Source of the DNA: Candidatus Agathobaculum merdavium
GTDB lineage: Bacteria > Bacillota > Clostridia > Oscillospirales > Butyricicoccaceae
Direction: 5' to 3'
Assembly (NCBI GenBank): GCA_019115615.1
Contig: DXDE01000118.1
Coordinates: forward strand, 1-47,395
DNA: 47,395 nt
Of the stretch, positions 24,888-32,638 are shown in pieces (the stretch's first letter is position 1; each line of letters starts with the position of its first letter). The notes below the pieces were generated by a model. The model was given only the letters and a program-made list of their open reading frames with translations, searched no databases and was not told the origin of the DNA. A program made the translations under genes and the position numbers.

Positions 24888-26213
24888 TTAACCGATGCCG
24901 CCCGGGATTACAAAGCTGCAAATCACAACGACCAGCGCCAAGAAAACATATACATACTTCGCAAGGAAGTCGTAGGCACGGCTGAGCGGCTTGTCACGCC
25001 CTTCCATCAGCTCATGCTTGATGTTCTTAACACCCAGCACCCAGTAAATCATGACTGCGCCGAGAATTGCGCCGATCGGCACAACATAAATCGTGATAAT
25101 GTCCATCCAGCGGCCCATCAAAGATTCCTGCTCGATCAGCAGACCAACAGCCAGTGTCGCTGCGCCGGCAAGCAAAACTGCTGCTTTACGGTTCAGCTTG
25201 AGACGCGTCTGCGCGGCTTCAGACACCGCTTCCAGCATATTGGCCAGCGAGGTAATACCGGCAAACAGGACGGAAATAAAGAACAGGAACGCAAACAGGC
25301 GGCCAAACGGCATCTGCTGGAATACACGCGGCAGCGTGATGAACAGCAGCTTGGGGCCGGAGGCCGGGTCAAGCCCAAAGGCGAATACCGACGGGATGAC
25401 TGCAAAGCCTGCGAGCATAGCCGCGCAGGTATCCAGCACAGCGGTCATACAGGAAGAGTGCACCACATCTTCGTCTTTGGAAAGGTATGAGCCGTAAATA
25501 ATCATACCCGAACCGGTAACCGACAGCGAGAAGAATGCCTGTCCCATCGCCATGATCCAGGTGCGCGGGTTCAGCAGTGCATCCCACTGGGGAACAAGCA
25601 GATACTTGTAGCCCTCGAGCGCGTTCGGCAGGAACAGTACGCGTACCGCGATGACCAGGAACAGCACAAAGAATGCAGGCATCATCACCTTGTTGATCTT
25701 TTCAATACCGCCCGATACGCCAAAAATCAGGATAGCAACAGTCATCACGACGACAAGCACGTGCCACGGGACACTTGACAGCGGCGTCGCGCTCATCTCG
25801 GCAAAGTAGGTTTCAGGCTCAGTCGAGATCAGCGAGCCGGTCAGCGCACCAAACACGCAGCGCAGTACCCAGCCGACAATGATAGAATAGCCGATCGCAA
25901 TACCAAGCGAGCCGAACAGCGGGATTGCGCCGAGGATCGCGCCGCCCTTCTTGCCGCGCGTTTTCATCGCATACTCGTACGAGCCAATCGGGCCGGTGCC
26001 GGTCAGGCGGCCGAAGGCGAACTCGCCGGACAGGCCAACATAGCCGAACAGTGCCACAAACAGCAGATAAGGAATGAGGAAAGCCGCACCGCCATACTGT
26101 CCGGTGCGATAGGGGAACATCCAGATGTTGCCCATGCCGACAGCCGAACCGACTGCCGCAAGCACAAAGCCGATTTTGGAAGTAAAGGTTCCGTTTATAC
26201 TTTTTTGTTGCAT
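24888..26213 (-). CDS. Sodium-dependent transporter (NSS/SLC6 family)
   Basis: A 441-residue polytopic membrane protein of the neurotransmitter:sodium symporter family. The first unwound helix is clear: VLAAVGSAVGMGNIWMFPY (about residues 17-35) carries the substrate and Na+ ligands, followed by YGGAAFLIPYLLF. Later MGQAFFSLSVTGSGMIIYGSY corresponds to helix 6. About eleven helices are present. Bacterial members import amino acids such as tyrosine, tryptophan or branched-chain residues; the substrate here is unknown. The gene is divergent from the pheB-hom-thrB operon, so import of a related amino acid is plausible but unproven. Confidence 0.93.
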   Translation of the reverse strand: MQQKSINGTFTSKIGFVLAAVGSAVGMGNIWMFPYRTGQYGGAAFLIPYLLFVALFGYVGLSGEFAFGRLTGTGPIGSYEYAMKTRGKKGGAILGAIPLFGSLGIAIGYSIIVGWVLRCVFGALTGSLISTEPETYFAEMSATPLSSVPWHVLVVVMTVAILIFGVSGGIEKINKVMMPAFFVLFLVIAVRVLFLPNALEGYKYLLVPQWDALLNPRTWIMAMGQAFFSLSVTGSGMIIYGSYLSKDEDVVHSSCMTAVLDTCAAMLAGFAVIPSVFAFGLDPASGPKLLFITLPRVFQQMPFGRLFAFLFFISVLFAGITSLANMLEAVSEAAQTRLKLNRKAAVLLAGAATLAVGLLIEQESLMGRWMDIITIYVVPIGAILGAVMIYWVLGVKNIKHELMEGRDKPLSRAYDFLAKYVYVFLALVVVICSFVIPGGIG

Positions 26214-26311
26214 GATTTCTTTCTCCGGTTTTCATTTTTCACAAGCTTATATAGTATAGCACAATATTGAACAGAAAGCCATACATGATTTGTCCAGAAA
26301 AGATAGAGGGC

Positions 26312-26329
26312 TTTGTCATATTCGACAAA
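26312..26329. promoter_or_regulatory. Inverted repeat in the SLC6/pheB divergent region
   Basis: TTTGTC-N6-GACAAA is a perfect 6-bp dyad (18 bp overall). It lies 40 bp upstream of the pheB -35 box and about 100 bp before the transporter start, with a further TTTGTC half-site near 26289. It could be an operator for either direction; the protein is unknown. Confidence 0.45.
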
Positions 26330-26368
26330 AGCTTTCGCGGAAATTAGGGAAATTTAGCAGTTATCCCC

Positions 26369-26397
26369 TTGCACTTGCCGCTCGCTTATGGTATGAT
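26369..26397 (+). promoter_or_regulatory. Promoter of the pheB-hom-thrB-lysC operon
   Basis: TTGCAC (26369-26374), a 17-base spacer and TATGAT (26392-26397), with GGGAGG and the pheB ATG following about 50 bp downstream. No T-box or other leader structure is seen here. Confidence 0.7.
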
Positions 26398-26446
26398 AGG
26401 AAAGCGCGAGAAAGACACATGTCTTTTTAGGGAGGACAAACAACGC

Positions 26447-26887
26447 ATGGTGAAACCGAAGTACTTTCTGGTCGAACGCACACTGTTGCCTGAGGTGTTC
26501 CAGCGTGTGATCGAAGCAAACGAGGCGATTGCCTCGGGGCGTGCGGCGACGGCAAGCGAAGCGGCGAAAATCGCTGGATTGTCGCGCAGTGCGTATTATA
26601 AATATAAGGATGGTGTGCGGCCGTTTTTTGAGGCGACGACCGACCGGATCGTGACATTCCATTTTATGCTGCACGATCAGCCGGGCGTCCTGTCAAGTAT
26701 TCTGGGATTGATGGCACGCTCAGGTGCAAACTTGCTGACGGTCAATCAGTCGATCCCGATGCGCGGGCAGGCTTCGGTAACGATTGCTGCACGCACCGGC
26801 GAAATGAAGTTTTCCGTAGAGGATCTGATCCAGCGTGCGTCCCAGATGGATGGCGTGAGCAAGGTCGAGATTCTGGCGTCTGAATAA
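26447..26887 (+). CDS. pheB: ACT-domain protein PheB (UPF0735), with an HTH-like N-terminus
   Basis: A 146-residue protein matching the PheB family along its length: YFLVERTLLPEVFQRVIEA at the start, then a helix-turn-helix-like segment ASEAAKIAGLSRSAYYKYKD (about residues 38-57), then an ACT domain, HDQPGVLSSILGLMARSGAN, ending VSKVEILAS. ACT domains bind amino acids. The family was named for linkage to phenylalanine genes, but no catalytic role is established. As first gene of the threonine operon, with a DNA-binding-like helix pair, it may sense an amino acid and regulate. ATG 26447 follows GGGAGG. Confidence 0.9.
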   Translation: MVKPKYFLVERTLLPEVFQRVIEANEAIASGRAATASEAAKIAGLSRSAYYKYKDGVRPFFEATTDRIVTFHFMLHDQPGVLSSILGLMARSGANLLTVNQSIPMRGQASVTIAARTGEMKFSVEDLIQRASQMDGVSKVEILASE

Positions 26888-26915
26888 AAAGAACCGAAGG
26901 AAAGGAAACTGGGTT

Positions 26916-28127
26916 ATGATAAAAGCTGCAATCATGGGGCACGGCACGGTAGGTTCCGGCGTATATGAGGTGTTCGAAATGAACGCTGAAAAGATCGCGC
27001 GCGTGGTCGGCGAGCCAGTTGAGGTCAAATATGTGCTTGACCTGCGCGATTTTTCCGCGCTGCCGTATGGACATAAGTTCGTTTCAGATTTTTCTGTGAT
27101 CGAGAATGACCCTGAGGTCACGGTCGTGGCCGAGGTGATGGGCGGCGTGGGCGCTGCCTATGAATTTACGCGCCGCTGCCTGCTTGCGGGCAAGAGCGTT
27201 TGCACCTCTAATAAGGAACTGGTCGCTACCCGCGGCGAGGAACTGCTCAAAATCGCTGAGGAGAAGGGCGTCAATTACATGTTTGAAGCGTCGGTCGGCG
27301 GCGGTATCCCGATCATCCGCCCGATGCTGCAATGCCTTGCTGCCAACGAATTCAATGAGATTTGCGGCATTTTGAACGGCACGACCAACTACATCTTAAC
27401 CCAGATGATTCATAACGGCGTTACGTTTGAGGATGCGCTCAAGCAGGCGCAGCTGAACGGTTATGCGGAAAAAGACCCGACGGCTGATATCGAAGGCCAT
27501 GACGCCTGCCGTAAGATCTGTATTCTGGCTGACCTTGCCTTTGGCGATAAGTTCGACCCGGATCAGGTATCCTGCGAGGGCATCACGAAGATTACGCTCG
27601 AGGATGTTGCCAATGCGGATAAGCTGGGCTGTGTGATCAAATTGCTTGGCCGCACGGTGCGGTGCGAGGACGGCACGGCATATGCCTATGTTGCGCCGCA
27701 TCTGATCCATAAGGAAAGCCCTTTGGCTGCGGTTGAGGATGTATTCAACGCGATTATGGTCGATGGAAACGCGACAGGCGACGTGATGTTCTACGGCAAG
27801 GGCGCGGGCAAGCTCGCAACGGCTTCCGCAGTTGTCGCTGATATGCTCGACTGCATCGAGCACGCGGATCATCGCCGCCGCATCAGCTGGGGCGACGGTT
27901 CGAAGAACCTGCTCCGTCCGCTGGATACGCTGCAGAGTGCATGGTATGTACGCTTTAAGGGCGCGACAAGCGACCTCGAGGCGCTGCTGCCGGTCGAGAG
28001 CCTGACCGAGCCGGTCGACGGTGTGGTAGTCGTCAAGACCCGCAAGCTGTCCACCGCGGAAATGCAGGATAAGATCGCAAAACTGAACGCCTGTGGCGAA
28101 GTGCGCGCCGCTATGCGTATGCTGTAA
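26916..28127 (+). CDS. hom: Homoserine dehydrogenase
   Basis: Reduces aspartate semialdehyde to homoserine, the branch point to threonine and methionine. The 403-residue protein begins with a Rossmann NAD(P) motif MIKAAIMGHGTVGSGVYEVF, followed by CTSNKELVAT, EASVGGGIPIIRPM, the GILNGTTNYIL substrate motif and QLNGYAEKDPTADIEGHDA, the last with catalytic Asp and Lys residues. A C-terminal ACT-like regulatory domain (about residues 340-403) suggests threonine feedback. It sits between pheB and thrB. Confidence 0.96.
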   Translation: MIKAAIMGHGTVGSGVYEVFEMNAEKIARVVGEPVEVKYVLDLRDFSALPYGHKFVSDFSVIENDPEVTVVAEVMGGVGAAYEFTRRCLLAGKSVCTSNKELVATRGEELLKIAEEKGVNYMFEASVGGGIPIIRPMLQCLAANEFNEICGILNGTTNYILTQMIHNGVTFEDALKQAQLNGYAEKDPTADIEGHDACRKICILADLAFGDKFDPDQVSCEGITKITLEDVANADKLGCVIKLLGRTVRCEDGTAYAYVAPHLIHKESPLAAVEDVFNAIMVDGNATGDVMFYGKGAGKLATASAVVADMLDCIEHADHRRRISWGDGSKNLLRPLDTLQSAWYVRFKGATSDLEALLPVESLTEPVDGVVVVKTRKLSTAEMQDKIAKLNACGEVRAAMRML

Positions 28128-28144
28128 GGGGAGGGCGAAGGAAA

Positions 28145-29035
28145 ATGGTTCGTGTTACCGTCCCTGCTACGAGCGCCAATATGGGCTCGGGCTATGACAG
28201 CATCGGCATTGCGCTCGAGCTTTACAATGTAATCGATCTCGCGGAGAGCGATCGGATCGATATTTCGGATAAGAACGGCCAGTTTGTGCCCAAGGATGCG
28301 CGTAATCTGATCTATCAGTGCGCCAAGCGCGTCTATGATGAGTGCGGCAAAAAGCTTTCCGGTCTGAAAATTGTCGAGGATTGTGCCATCCCGCAGACAC
28401 GCGGCCTTGGTTCGTCCTCGGCCTGCACAGTCGCGGGTATTATGGGCGCAAACGCGCTGCTGGGCGATCCGCTCGATCGGCAGGCGGTCATTGACCTTGC
28501 CGCGACGATCGAGGGTCACCCGGATAACTCAACGCCCGCAATCCTTGGCGGCTTCTGCGTGGCGCTGCTCGAGAACGGGCATGTACATCATGTGCGCGTG
28601 CCGGTGCATGGCGCAATCGACTTTATTGTCTTTATCCCGGACTTTAAGCTGTCCACCGAGAAGGCGCGTGCGGCGCTGCCGAAGACTATCGCGCATCACG
28701 ATGCGGTGTATAATCTGGCGCGCGCGGCGCTGCTCGCCGGCAGTTTGACGACAGGCAAGCTGGAAAACCTCGATGTGGCGACAGGGGACTGCCTGCATCA
28801 GCCGTACCGCTTCGGCCTGATTGAAAACGGTGAGGATATCGTGCGCGAAGCAAAGGAACTGGGCGCGCTGGGCGCGTTCATTTCGGGTGCGGGTCCGTCC
28901 ATTGTTGCAATGGTTTACAAGGGGGATCGCGACTATCTGTCGCGCGCGCAGGCCGTATGTGCGGAGAAGTATCCGCACTGGAAGGCGGTGCAGCTGCGCT
29001 GTGATGAGGTCGGCGCGACCGTCAAACGCATGTGA
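28145..29035 (+). CDS. thrB: Homoserine kinase
   Basis: Phosphorylates homoserine for threonine synthesis. The 296-residue GHMP kinase has an N-terminal VRVTVPATSANMGSGYDSIG motif, the ATP-binding loop PQTRGLGSSSACTVAG (about residues 82-97) and the C-terminal GAFISGAGPSIVAM. It starts 17 bp after hom with GGGGAGGGCGAAGG in front. No thrC lies in the window, so the last step must be encoded elsewhere. Confidence 0.96.
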   Translation: MVRVTVPATSANMGSGYDSIGIALELYNVIDLAESDRIDISDKNGQFVPKDARNLIYQCAKRVYDECGKKLSGLKIVEDCAIPQTRGLGSSSACTVAGIMGANALLGDPLDRQAVIDLAATIEGHPDNSTPAILGGFCVALLENGHVHHVRVPVHGAIDFIVFIPDFKLSTEKARAALPKTIAHHDAVYNLARAALLAGSLTTGKLENLDVATGDCLHQPYRFGLIENGEDIVREAKELGALGAFISGAGPSIVAMVYKGDRDYLSRAQAVCAEKYPHWKAVQLRCDEVGATVKRM

Positions 29036-29083
29036 GCGAGACCGCGGCTGCGGTAGGCTATATAAGGAGGAAACGAAATCAGT

Positions 29084-30292
29084 ATGAGTCTTATTGTGCA
29101 AAAGTTCGGCGGCACCTCGGTTGCCAACACCGAACGGCTGAAAAATGTTGCGGACATTGTAACCAAGACCGCGCAGGCAGGCAACAAGGTTGTTGTCGTT
29201 GTTTCTGCGCAGGGTGATACAACCGATGATCTGATCGAAAAGGCAGCGGAGATCAACGAACATCCCTCCAAGCGTGAGATGGATGTGCTGCTTAATACGG
29301 GCGAGATGATCTCCATGTCGCTGCTCGCGATGGCGATCCAGAAGCTGGGCTTCTCGGTCGTTTCGCTGACCGGCTGGCAGATCGGTCTGGAGACCAACAG
29401 CAATTATTCGGATGCGCGCATCAAGCGCATTGTGGGCGATCGCCTGCAGGCCGAACTGGATAACGGTAAGATCTGCATCGTGGCGGGTTTCCAGGGAATT
29501 AACAAGCTGGGCGATGTAACCACCCTTGGCCGTGGCGGCTCGGATACGACGGCTGTTGCGATTGCGGCAACGCTGGGCGCTGATCTGTGCCAGATCTACA
29601 CGGACGTAGACGGCGTATATACGGCTGACCCGCGCATTGTGCCCGCGGCGCGCAAGCTGGACGCCATCACCTATGACGAAATGCTCGAGCTGGCTTCGCT
29701 CGGCGCACAGGTGCTGCACAACCGTTCGGTTGAGATGGCGAAGAAGTACAATGTCGACCTTGAGGTCGTTTCGAGCTTTACCCGTAATCCGGGTACCAAA
29801 GTCAAGGAGGGTTCTCACATGGAAAAAATGAATGTATCGGGTGTTGCCCGTGATAATAATTGCGCGCGTGTCGCGATCATCAATGTAGCGGATACACCGG
29901 GCACTGCGTTTAAGGTCTTTTCGCTCATGGCCAAGCATAATGTAAATATTGACATCATCCTGCAGTCGGTTGGCCGCGACAATAAGAAGTCGATTTCTTT
30001 CACCATCCGTGAGGATGACGCGGACCGTGTTGGTCAGATCCTCGCGGACAACGCGGAGATGATTGGCTACGAGGATGTTTCCATCAACACCAAGGTCGCG
30101 AAGGTGTCGATCGTCGGCGCCGGCATGGCGTCCTCTGCGGGCGTGGCCTCCAAGATGTTTGAGGCACTGGCGATGGCTGGCATCAACATCCGCATGATTT
30201 CCACCTCGGAGATCAAGATCTCCGTTCTGATCAACGAGGAGGACAGCGAGAAGGCAGTCAAGGCGATCCACGAGGAGTTCTTCGGGGAATAA
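29084..30292 (+). CDS. lysC: Aspartate kinase
   Basis: First step of the aspartate family pathway. The 402-residue protein has the kinase signature MSLIVQKFGGTSVAN, then GRGGSDTTAVAIAATLGAD and an aspartate-binding YTDVDGVYTADPRIVP segment. Two C-terminal ACT domains follow (about residues 265-402), so feedback by lysine and/or threonine is expected. An internal start that would make a separate beta subunit, as in Bacillus LysC, is possible near the GTG/ATG codons at 29800-29830 (GGAGGGTTCTCACATG) but unproven. Linkage to hom and thrB suggests threonine-branch control. Confidence 0.95.
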   Translation: MSLIVQKFGGTSVANTERLKNVADIVTKTAQAGNKVVVVVSAQGDTTDDLIEKAAEINEHPSKREMDVLLNTGEMISMSLLAMAIQKLGFSVVSLTGWQIGLETNSNYSDARIKRIVGDRLQAELDNGKICIVAGFQGINKLGDVTTLGRGGSDTTAVAIAATLGADLCQIYTDVDGVYTADPRIVPAARKLDAITYDEMLELASLGAQVLHNRSVEMAKKYNVDLEVVSSFTRNPGTKVKEGSHMEKMNVSGVARDNNCARVAIINVADTPGTAFKVFSLMAKHNVNIDIILQSVGRDNKKSISFTIREDDADRVGQILADNAEMIGYEDVSINTKVAKVSIVGAGMASSAGVASKMFEALAMAGINIRMISTSEIKISVLINEEDSEKAVKAIHEEFFGE

Positions 30293-30318
30293 GATACCCG
30301 ACATAATTTGATAAAAAA

Positions 30319-30360
30319 ATAACGAACCTAATTGACAAGCGCAGTTAGGTTCGTTATACT
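30319..30360 (+). promoter_or_regulatory. Promoter embedded in a perfect 13-bp inverted repeat
   Basis: ATAACGAACCTAA (30319-30331) and TTAGGTTCGTTAT (30345-30357) are perfect reverse complements separated by 13 bases. The -35 TTGACA (30332-30337) sits in the centre and the -10 TATACT (30355-30360), 17 bases on, overlaps the right arm. The dyad could be a repressor operator, and as RNA it could end the lysC transcript. It drives the 62-residue protein gene at 30406. Confidence 0.85.
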
Positions 30361-30405
30361 ATTATTGTTACATGATTAACAATCAACAGGAAAGGATGTT
30401 GAGGA

Positions 30406-30594
30406 ATGAAAAAGCTCTGGTGCTTGTTCCGGCGCCGGTTTGCCACGGGCGATGATAAGATCTGCGTGGCATTCTCCGAGACCGAAGGCCGCGTGCGTGT
30501 TTGCCCCTATGCAACGGAAGAAGAGGCAAAGGCGAAGTGCCCGGAATATGCCTTCAATAACCGCCATGAGGGCGAGGACGAAGGCATCGAATAA
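30406..30594 (+). CDS. Small charged protein of unknown function (62 aa)
   Basis: MKKLWCLFRRRFATGDDKIC begins a 62-residue soluble protein rich in Glu and Arg, with two more cysteines (CPYA and KCPEYAF) and an acidic C-terminus. AAAGGA lies 9 bases before the ATG, and the gene has its own strong promoter and a following hairpin, so it is very likely real despite its size. The basic first 11 residues contrast with the acidic tail. I do not recognise the family. Cys and His residues do not form a clear zinc motif. Confidence 0.75.
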   Translation: MKKLWCLFRRRFATGDDKICVAFSETEGRVRVCPYATEEEAKAKCPEYAFNNRHEGEDEGIE

Positions 30595-30618
30595 GGCCAT
30601 ACTTACCAAATGCAGATT

Positions 30619-30650
30619 GCCCCGAAGGAGACGTCTTTCGGGGCGTTTCT
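30619..30650 (+). terminator. Hairpin after the 62-aa gene
   Basis: GCCCCGAA (30619-30626) and TTCGGGGC (30637-30644) pair, with an AGACGTCT palindrome inside, followed by the weak tail GTTTCT. Probable terminator. Confidence 0.65.
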
Positions 30651-30760
30651 GTATAAAAAAGGCCGCTGCAACCGCTGGTTGACAAAAAGAAACGCCGGGT
30701 TGGTGGCGTGTGAGGGCGTTTTCAGGTATGGTGGAAGCACAGAAAGGCAGGTGGTCAGAT

Positions 30761-31918
30761 ATGACGACAGGGGAGAAGATCGCAGCGCTCCGACGTGAAA
30801 AAGGGCTGAGCCAGGAGGCGCTGGGCGAAAAACTCGGGTTGTCGCGGCAGGCGGTCAGCAAGTGGGAGGCAGACCAGGCTATGCCGACGATGGATAATCT
30901 GGTCGAGCTCAGCCGGCTGTTCGGCGTGCCAGTCGATACGCTGCTGCGGCCGGATGAACCGCTGCCGGATAAGACACAGCCGCCGGAGGGTATCAAACTA
31001 TCCGCTGAGGGACTGAAAGTCTCCTACGCACCGGTTTTGACGCGCAAGACGAAGTGGTTCATCATCATACTGGCGGTGTTGATGTGGGTAAGTGTGCTGG
31101 GCAACATCTATGCCATGGCACGTGTGCAGTCGCTGGAGGAAGAACTGCGTACTTTGCAGATGCAGGTACAGCAGCAAGGGGGAGAGAGCACCGTGCAGCA
31201 AGGCACGGTAGAGGAGGAAGCGTTATCCGATTATGATGTCGCTTATGACCTGCGGTATGACGCGAACAAGACGGTTTCGACGATGCTCATGCTTTCGCTG
31301 TCTGCGCGGCCGAAGGAACTGAACCCTGATACCGATGTCCCTAAGTTCACCATCCAGAGCGCAGGCGAGAGTTGGACATGTGCGGCGATTCTGGAACAGG
31401 ATAATTCGTATGTGGGCAGCACGGAGATTCCGATGCGCGATGCGTTTACCGTGTATCTGACGCTGACCGACCGCGAGAGCGGCACAGTGCGCAATTTGCT
31501 GCTGGGAACGCTGAGCGGGATTTCAAATGAATATCGGCTTCAATTTGATGGTCAGTGGCTGAATGAGCAAGGAGAAGCCTTGATGGATGGCAGCGCTATT
31601 ACGTCAGAAAACGGCAGCACAACGATTCGAGGGTGGCTCCAGTACCGGTTCTATAATGCATGGTCGGATCGCTTTCGTGCTTATCCGGTAAAATGCAGGT
31701 TGGTTCTGCGGGAGGGCGACACGGAACTCAAAAGCATAGAGATGAGCGCGGTGGAGTATAACGAAGAGAATGGGCAATACTACGCATATTGTCGGCCGGA
31801 TTGGACCGTGCCGAAGTCCTTTGAGGACTTGGAACTGATTGCAGAAGCCACCGACAGCTATGGACGAGTACATGAATGGCATATTTATGATTACGCAATC
31901 GAAAAAGCCGTCCCGTGA
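30761..31918 (+). CDS. Membrane-anchored XRE regulator with a large C-terminal domain
   Basis: A 385-residue protein. Residues 4-60 form an XRE helix-turn-helix (LRREKGLSQEALGEKLGLSR, then QAVSKWEADQAMPTMDNL). A linker leads to one membrane helix (about 99-120), a short coiled coil (about 121-140) and a roughly 230-residue C-terminal domain that would lie outside the membrane and has alternating beta-like pattern. The layout suggests a one-component signal transducer that reads an extracellular cue. The extracellular domain is not recognised. ATG 30761 follows AGGTGG; the longer frame upstream is unlikely. A TTGACA at 30679 lacks a matching -10 box. Confidence 0.82.
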   Translation: MTTGEKIAALRREKGLSQEALGEKLGLSRQAVSKWEADQAMPTMDNLVELSRLFGVPVDTLLRPDEPLPDKTQPPEGIKLSAEGLKVSYAPVLTRKTKWFIIILAVLMWVSVLGNIYAMARVQSLEEELRTLQMQVQQQGGESTVQQGTVEEEALSDYDVAYDLRYDANKTVSTMLMLSLSARPKELNPDTDVPKFTIQSAGESWTCAAILEQDNSYVGSTEIPMRDAFTVYLTLTDRESGTVRNLLLGTLSGISNEYRLQFDGQWLNEQGEALMDGSAITSENGSTTIRGWLQYRFYNAWSDRFRAYPVKCRLVLREGDTELKSIEMSAVEYNEENGQYYAYCRPDWTVPKSFEDLELIAEATDSYGRVHEWHIYDYAIEKAVP

Positions 31919-31930
31919 GGGGCGGTTTTT
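31902..31930. terminator. Bidirectional terminator between convergent genes
   Basis: CCGTCCC (31908-31914) pairs with GGGGCGG (31919-31925, one T-G wobble) around GTGA, flanked by A5 on one side and T5 on the other. It overlaps the XRE stop codon and ends comF on the other strand. Confidence 0.85.
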
Positions 31931-32581
31931 CTATTTACCGAGCGTGCGCGTCGCAGCCAACACATAAATCTTCGCCGCGCCCATTTCACGCAGCAGCTTG
32001 ACCGCAGCGGCCGCCGTGGCGCCTGTGGTGATGATGTCATCGATAAATACGACCGATTTGCTATGTACGTCGGCGTTTGCCAGCGGCAGCAGCGCCCGCG
32101 TAGCGTTTTGCTGCCGTGCGGACGCATCCTTCCGGGTGGACTGCTTGGGGGTGAACGCGCGCTTGCGCAATGTGGCGATACAGGGCAGTCCGAACGGTTC
32201 CGCGACAGCCTTGGCCAGCAGTTCGGCTTGATTGTAGCCGCGTTCGCGCAGGCGGAGCAGGCCGATCGGCATATAGGTGATAAGGTCTGGCTGCCATGTG
32301 TCCAGCCGCTCGGCAAGCAGCGGCAGCATCTGCGCGGCAAACCAGTCTGCGTAATGCTGTTTGTGATGGAATTTCAGTCCCTGCATGGCATGCTGTACCT
32401 TGCCGGTGTAATACAGTGCCGCTGCGGCATTGTCCGCGCCGGTGACATATACTGGTTCGGTGCAGCGGTAAGATTGACGTACCTCGCCCGCGCAGGCAGG
32501 ACAGAGCATTGCCTTGCCCGTACCAGCGGCGGGGAGCAGCTCGCCGCAAAGGATACAGCGTTTGACAAATACAACCCCCAT
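31931..32581 (-). CDS. comF: ComF-family phosphoribosyltransferase-like protein
   Basis: A 216-residue protein of the ComF/GntX family. The N-terminus has a zinc-finger-like CILCGE and CPACAG pair, then YTGKVQHAMQGLKFHHKQH, the PRT-domain core LRLRERGYNQAELLAKA, TPKQSTRKDASARQQN and the PRPP-binding loop VVFIDDIITTGAT. ComF acts in DNA uptake during competence, handling incoming single strands with PriA and DprA-type partners. ATG 32581 is chosen because GGAGG lies 7 bases upstream. It follows dapL behind a terminator, so it may have separate transcription; no promoter was identified. Confidence 0.93.
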   Translation of the reverse strand: MGVVFVKRCILCGELLPAAGTGKAMLCPACAGEVRQSYRCTEPVYVTGADNAAAALYYTGKVQHAMQGLKFHHKQHYADWFAAQMLPLLAERLDTWQPDLITYMPIGLLRLRERGYNQAELLAKAVAEPFGLPCIATLRKRAFTPKQSTRKDASARQQNATRALLPLANADVHSKSVVFIDDIITTGATAAAAVKLLREMGAAKIYVLAATRTLGK

Positions 32582-32603
32582 ACAGAAACCTCCTGTTTGA
32601 TAC

Positions 32604-32634
32604 AAAAAGGGCTGTCCGCCGGGACAGCCCTTTT
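32604..32634 (-). terminator. Terminator after dapL
   Basis: AAAAGGGCTGTCC (32605-32617) and GGACAGCCCTTTT (32622-32634) form a perfect 13-bp stem with a 4-base loop. On the minus strand it ends in T5 just past the dapL stop codon. Confidence 0.9.
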
Positions 32635-32638
32635 GATT

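Noticed and set aside
30679-30732. TTGACA at 30679 with TATGGT at 30727 as promoter of the membrane-anchored XRE gene
   Set aside because: The spacer is 42 bases, far outside the 16-18 range.
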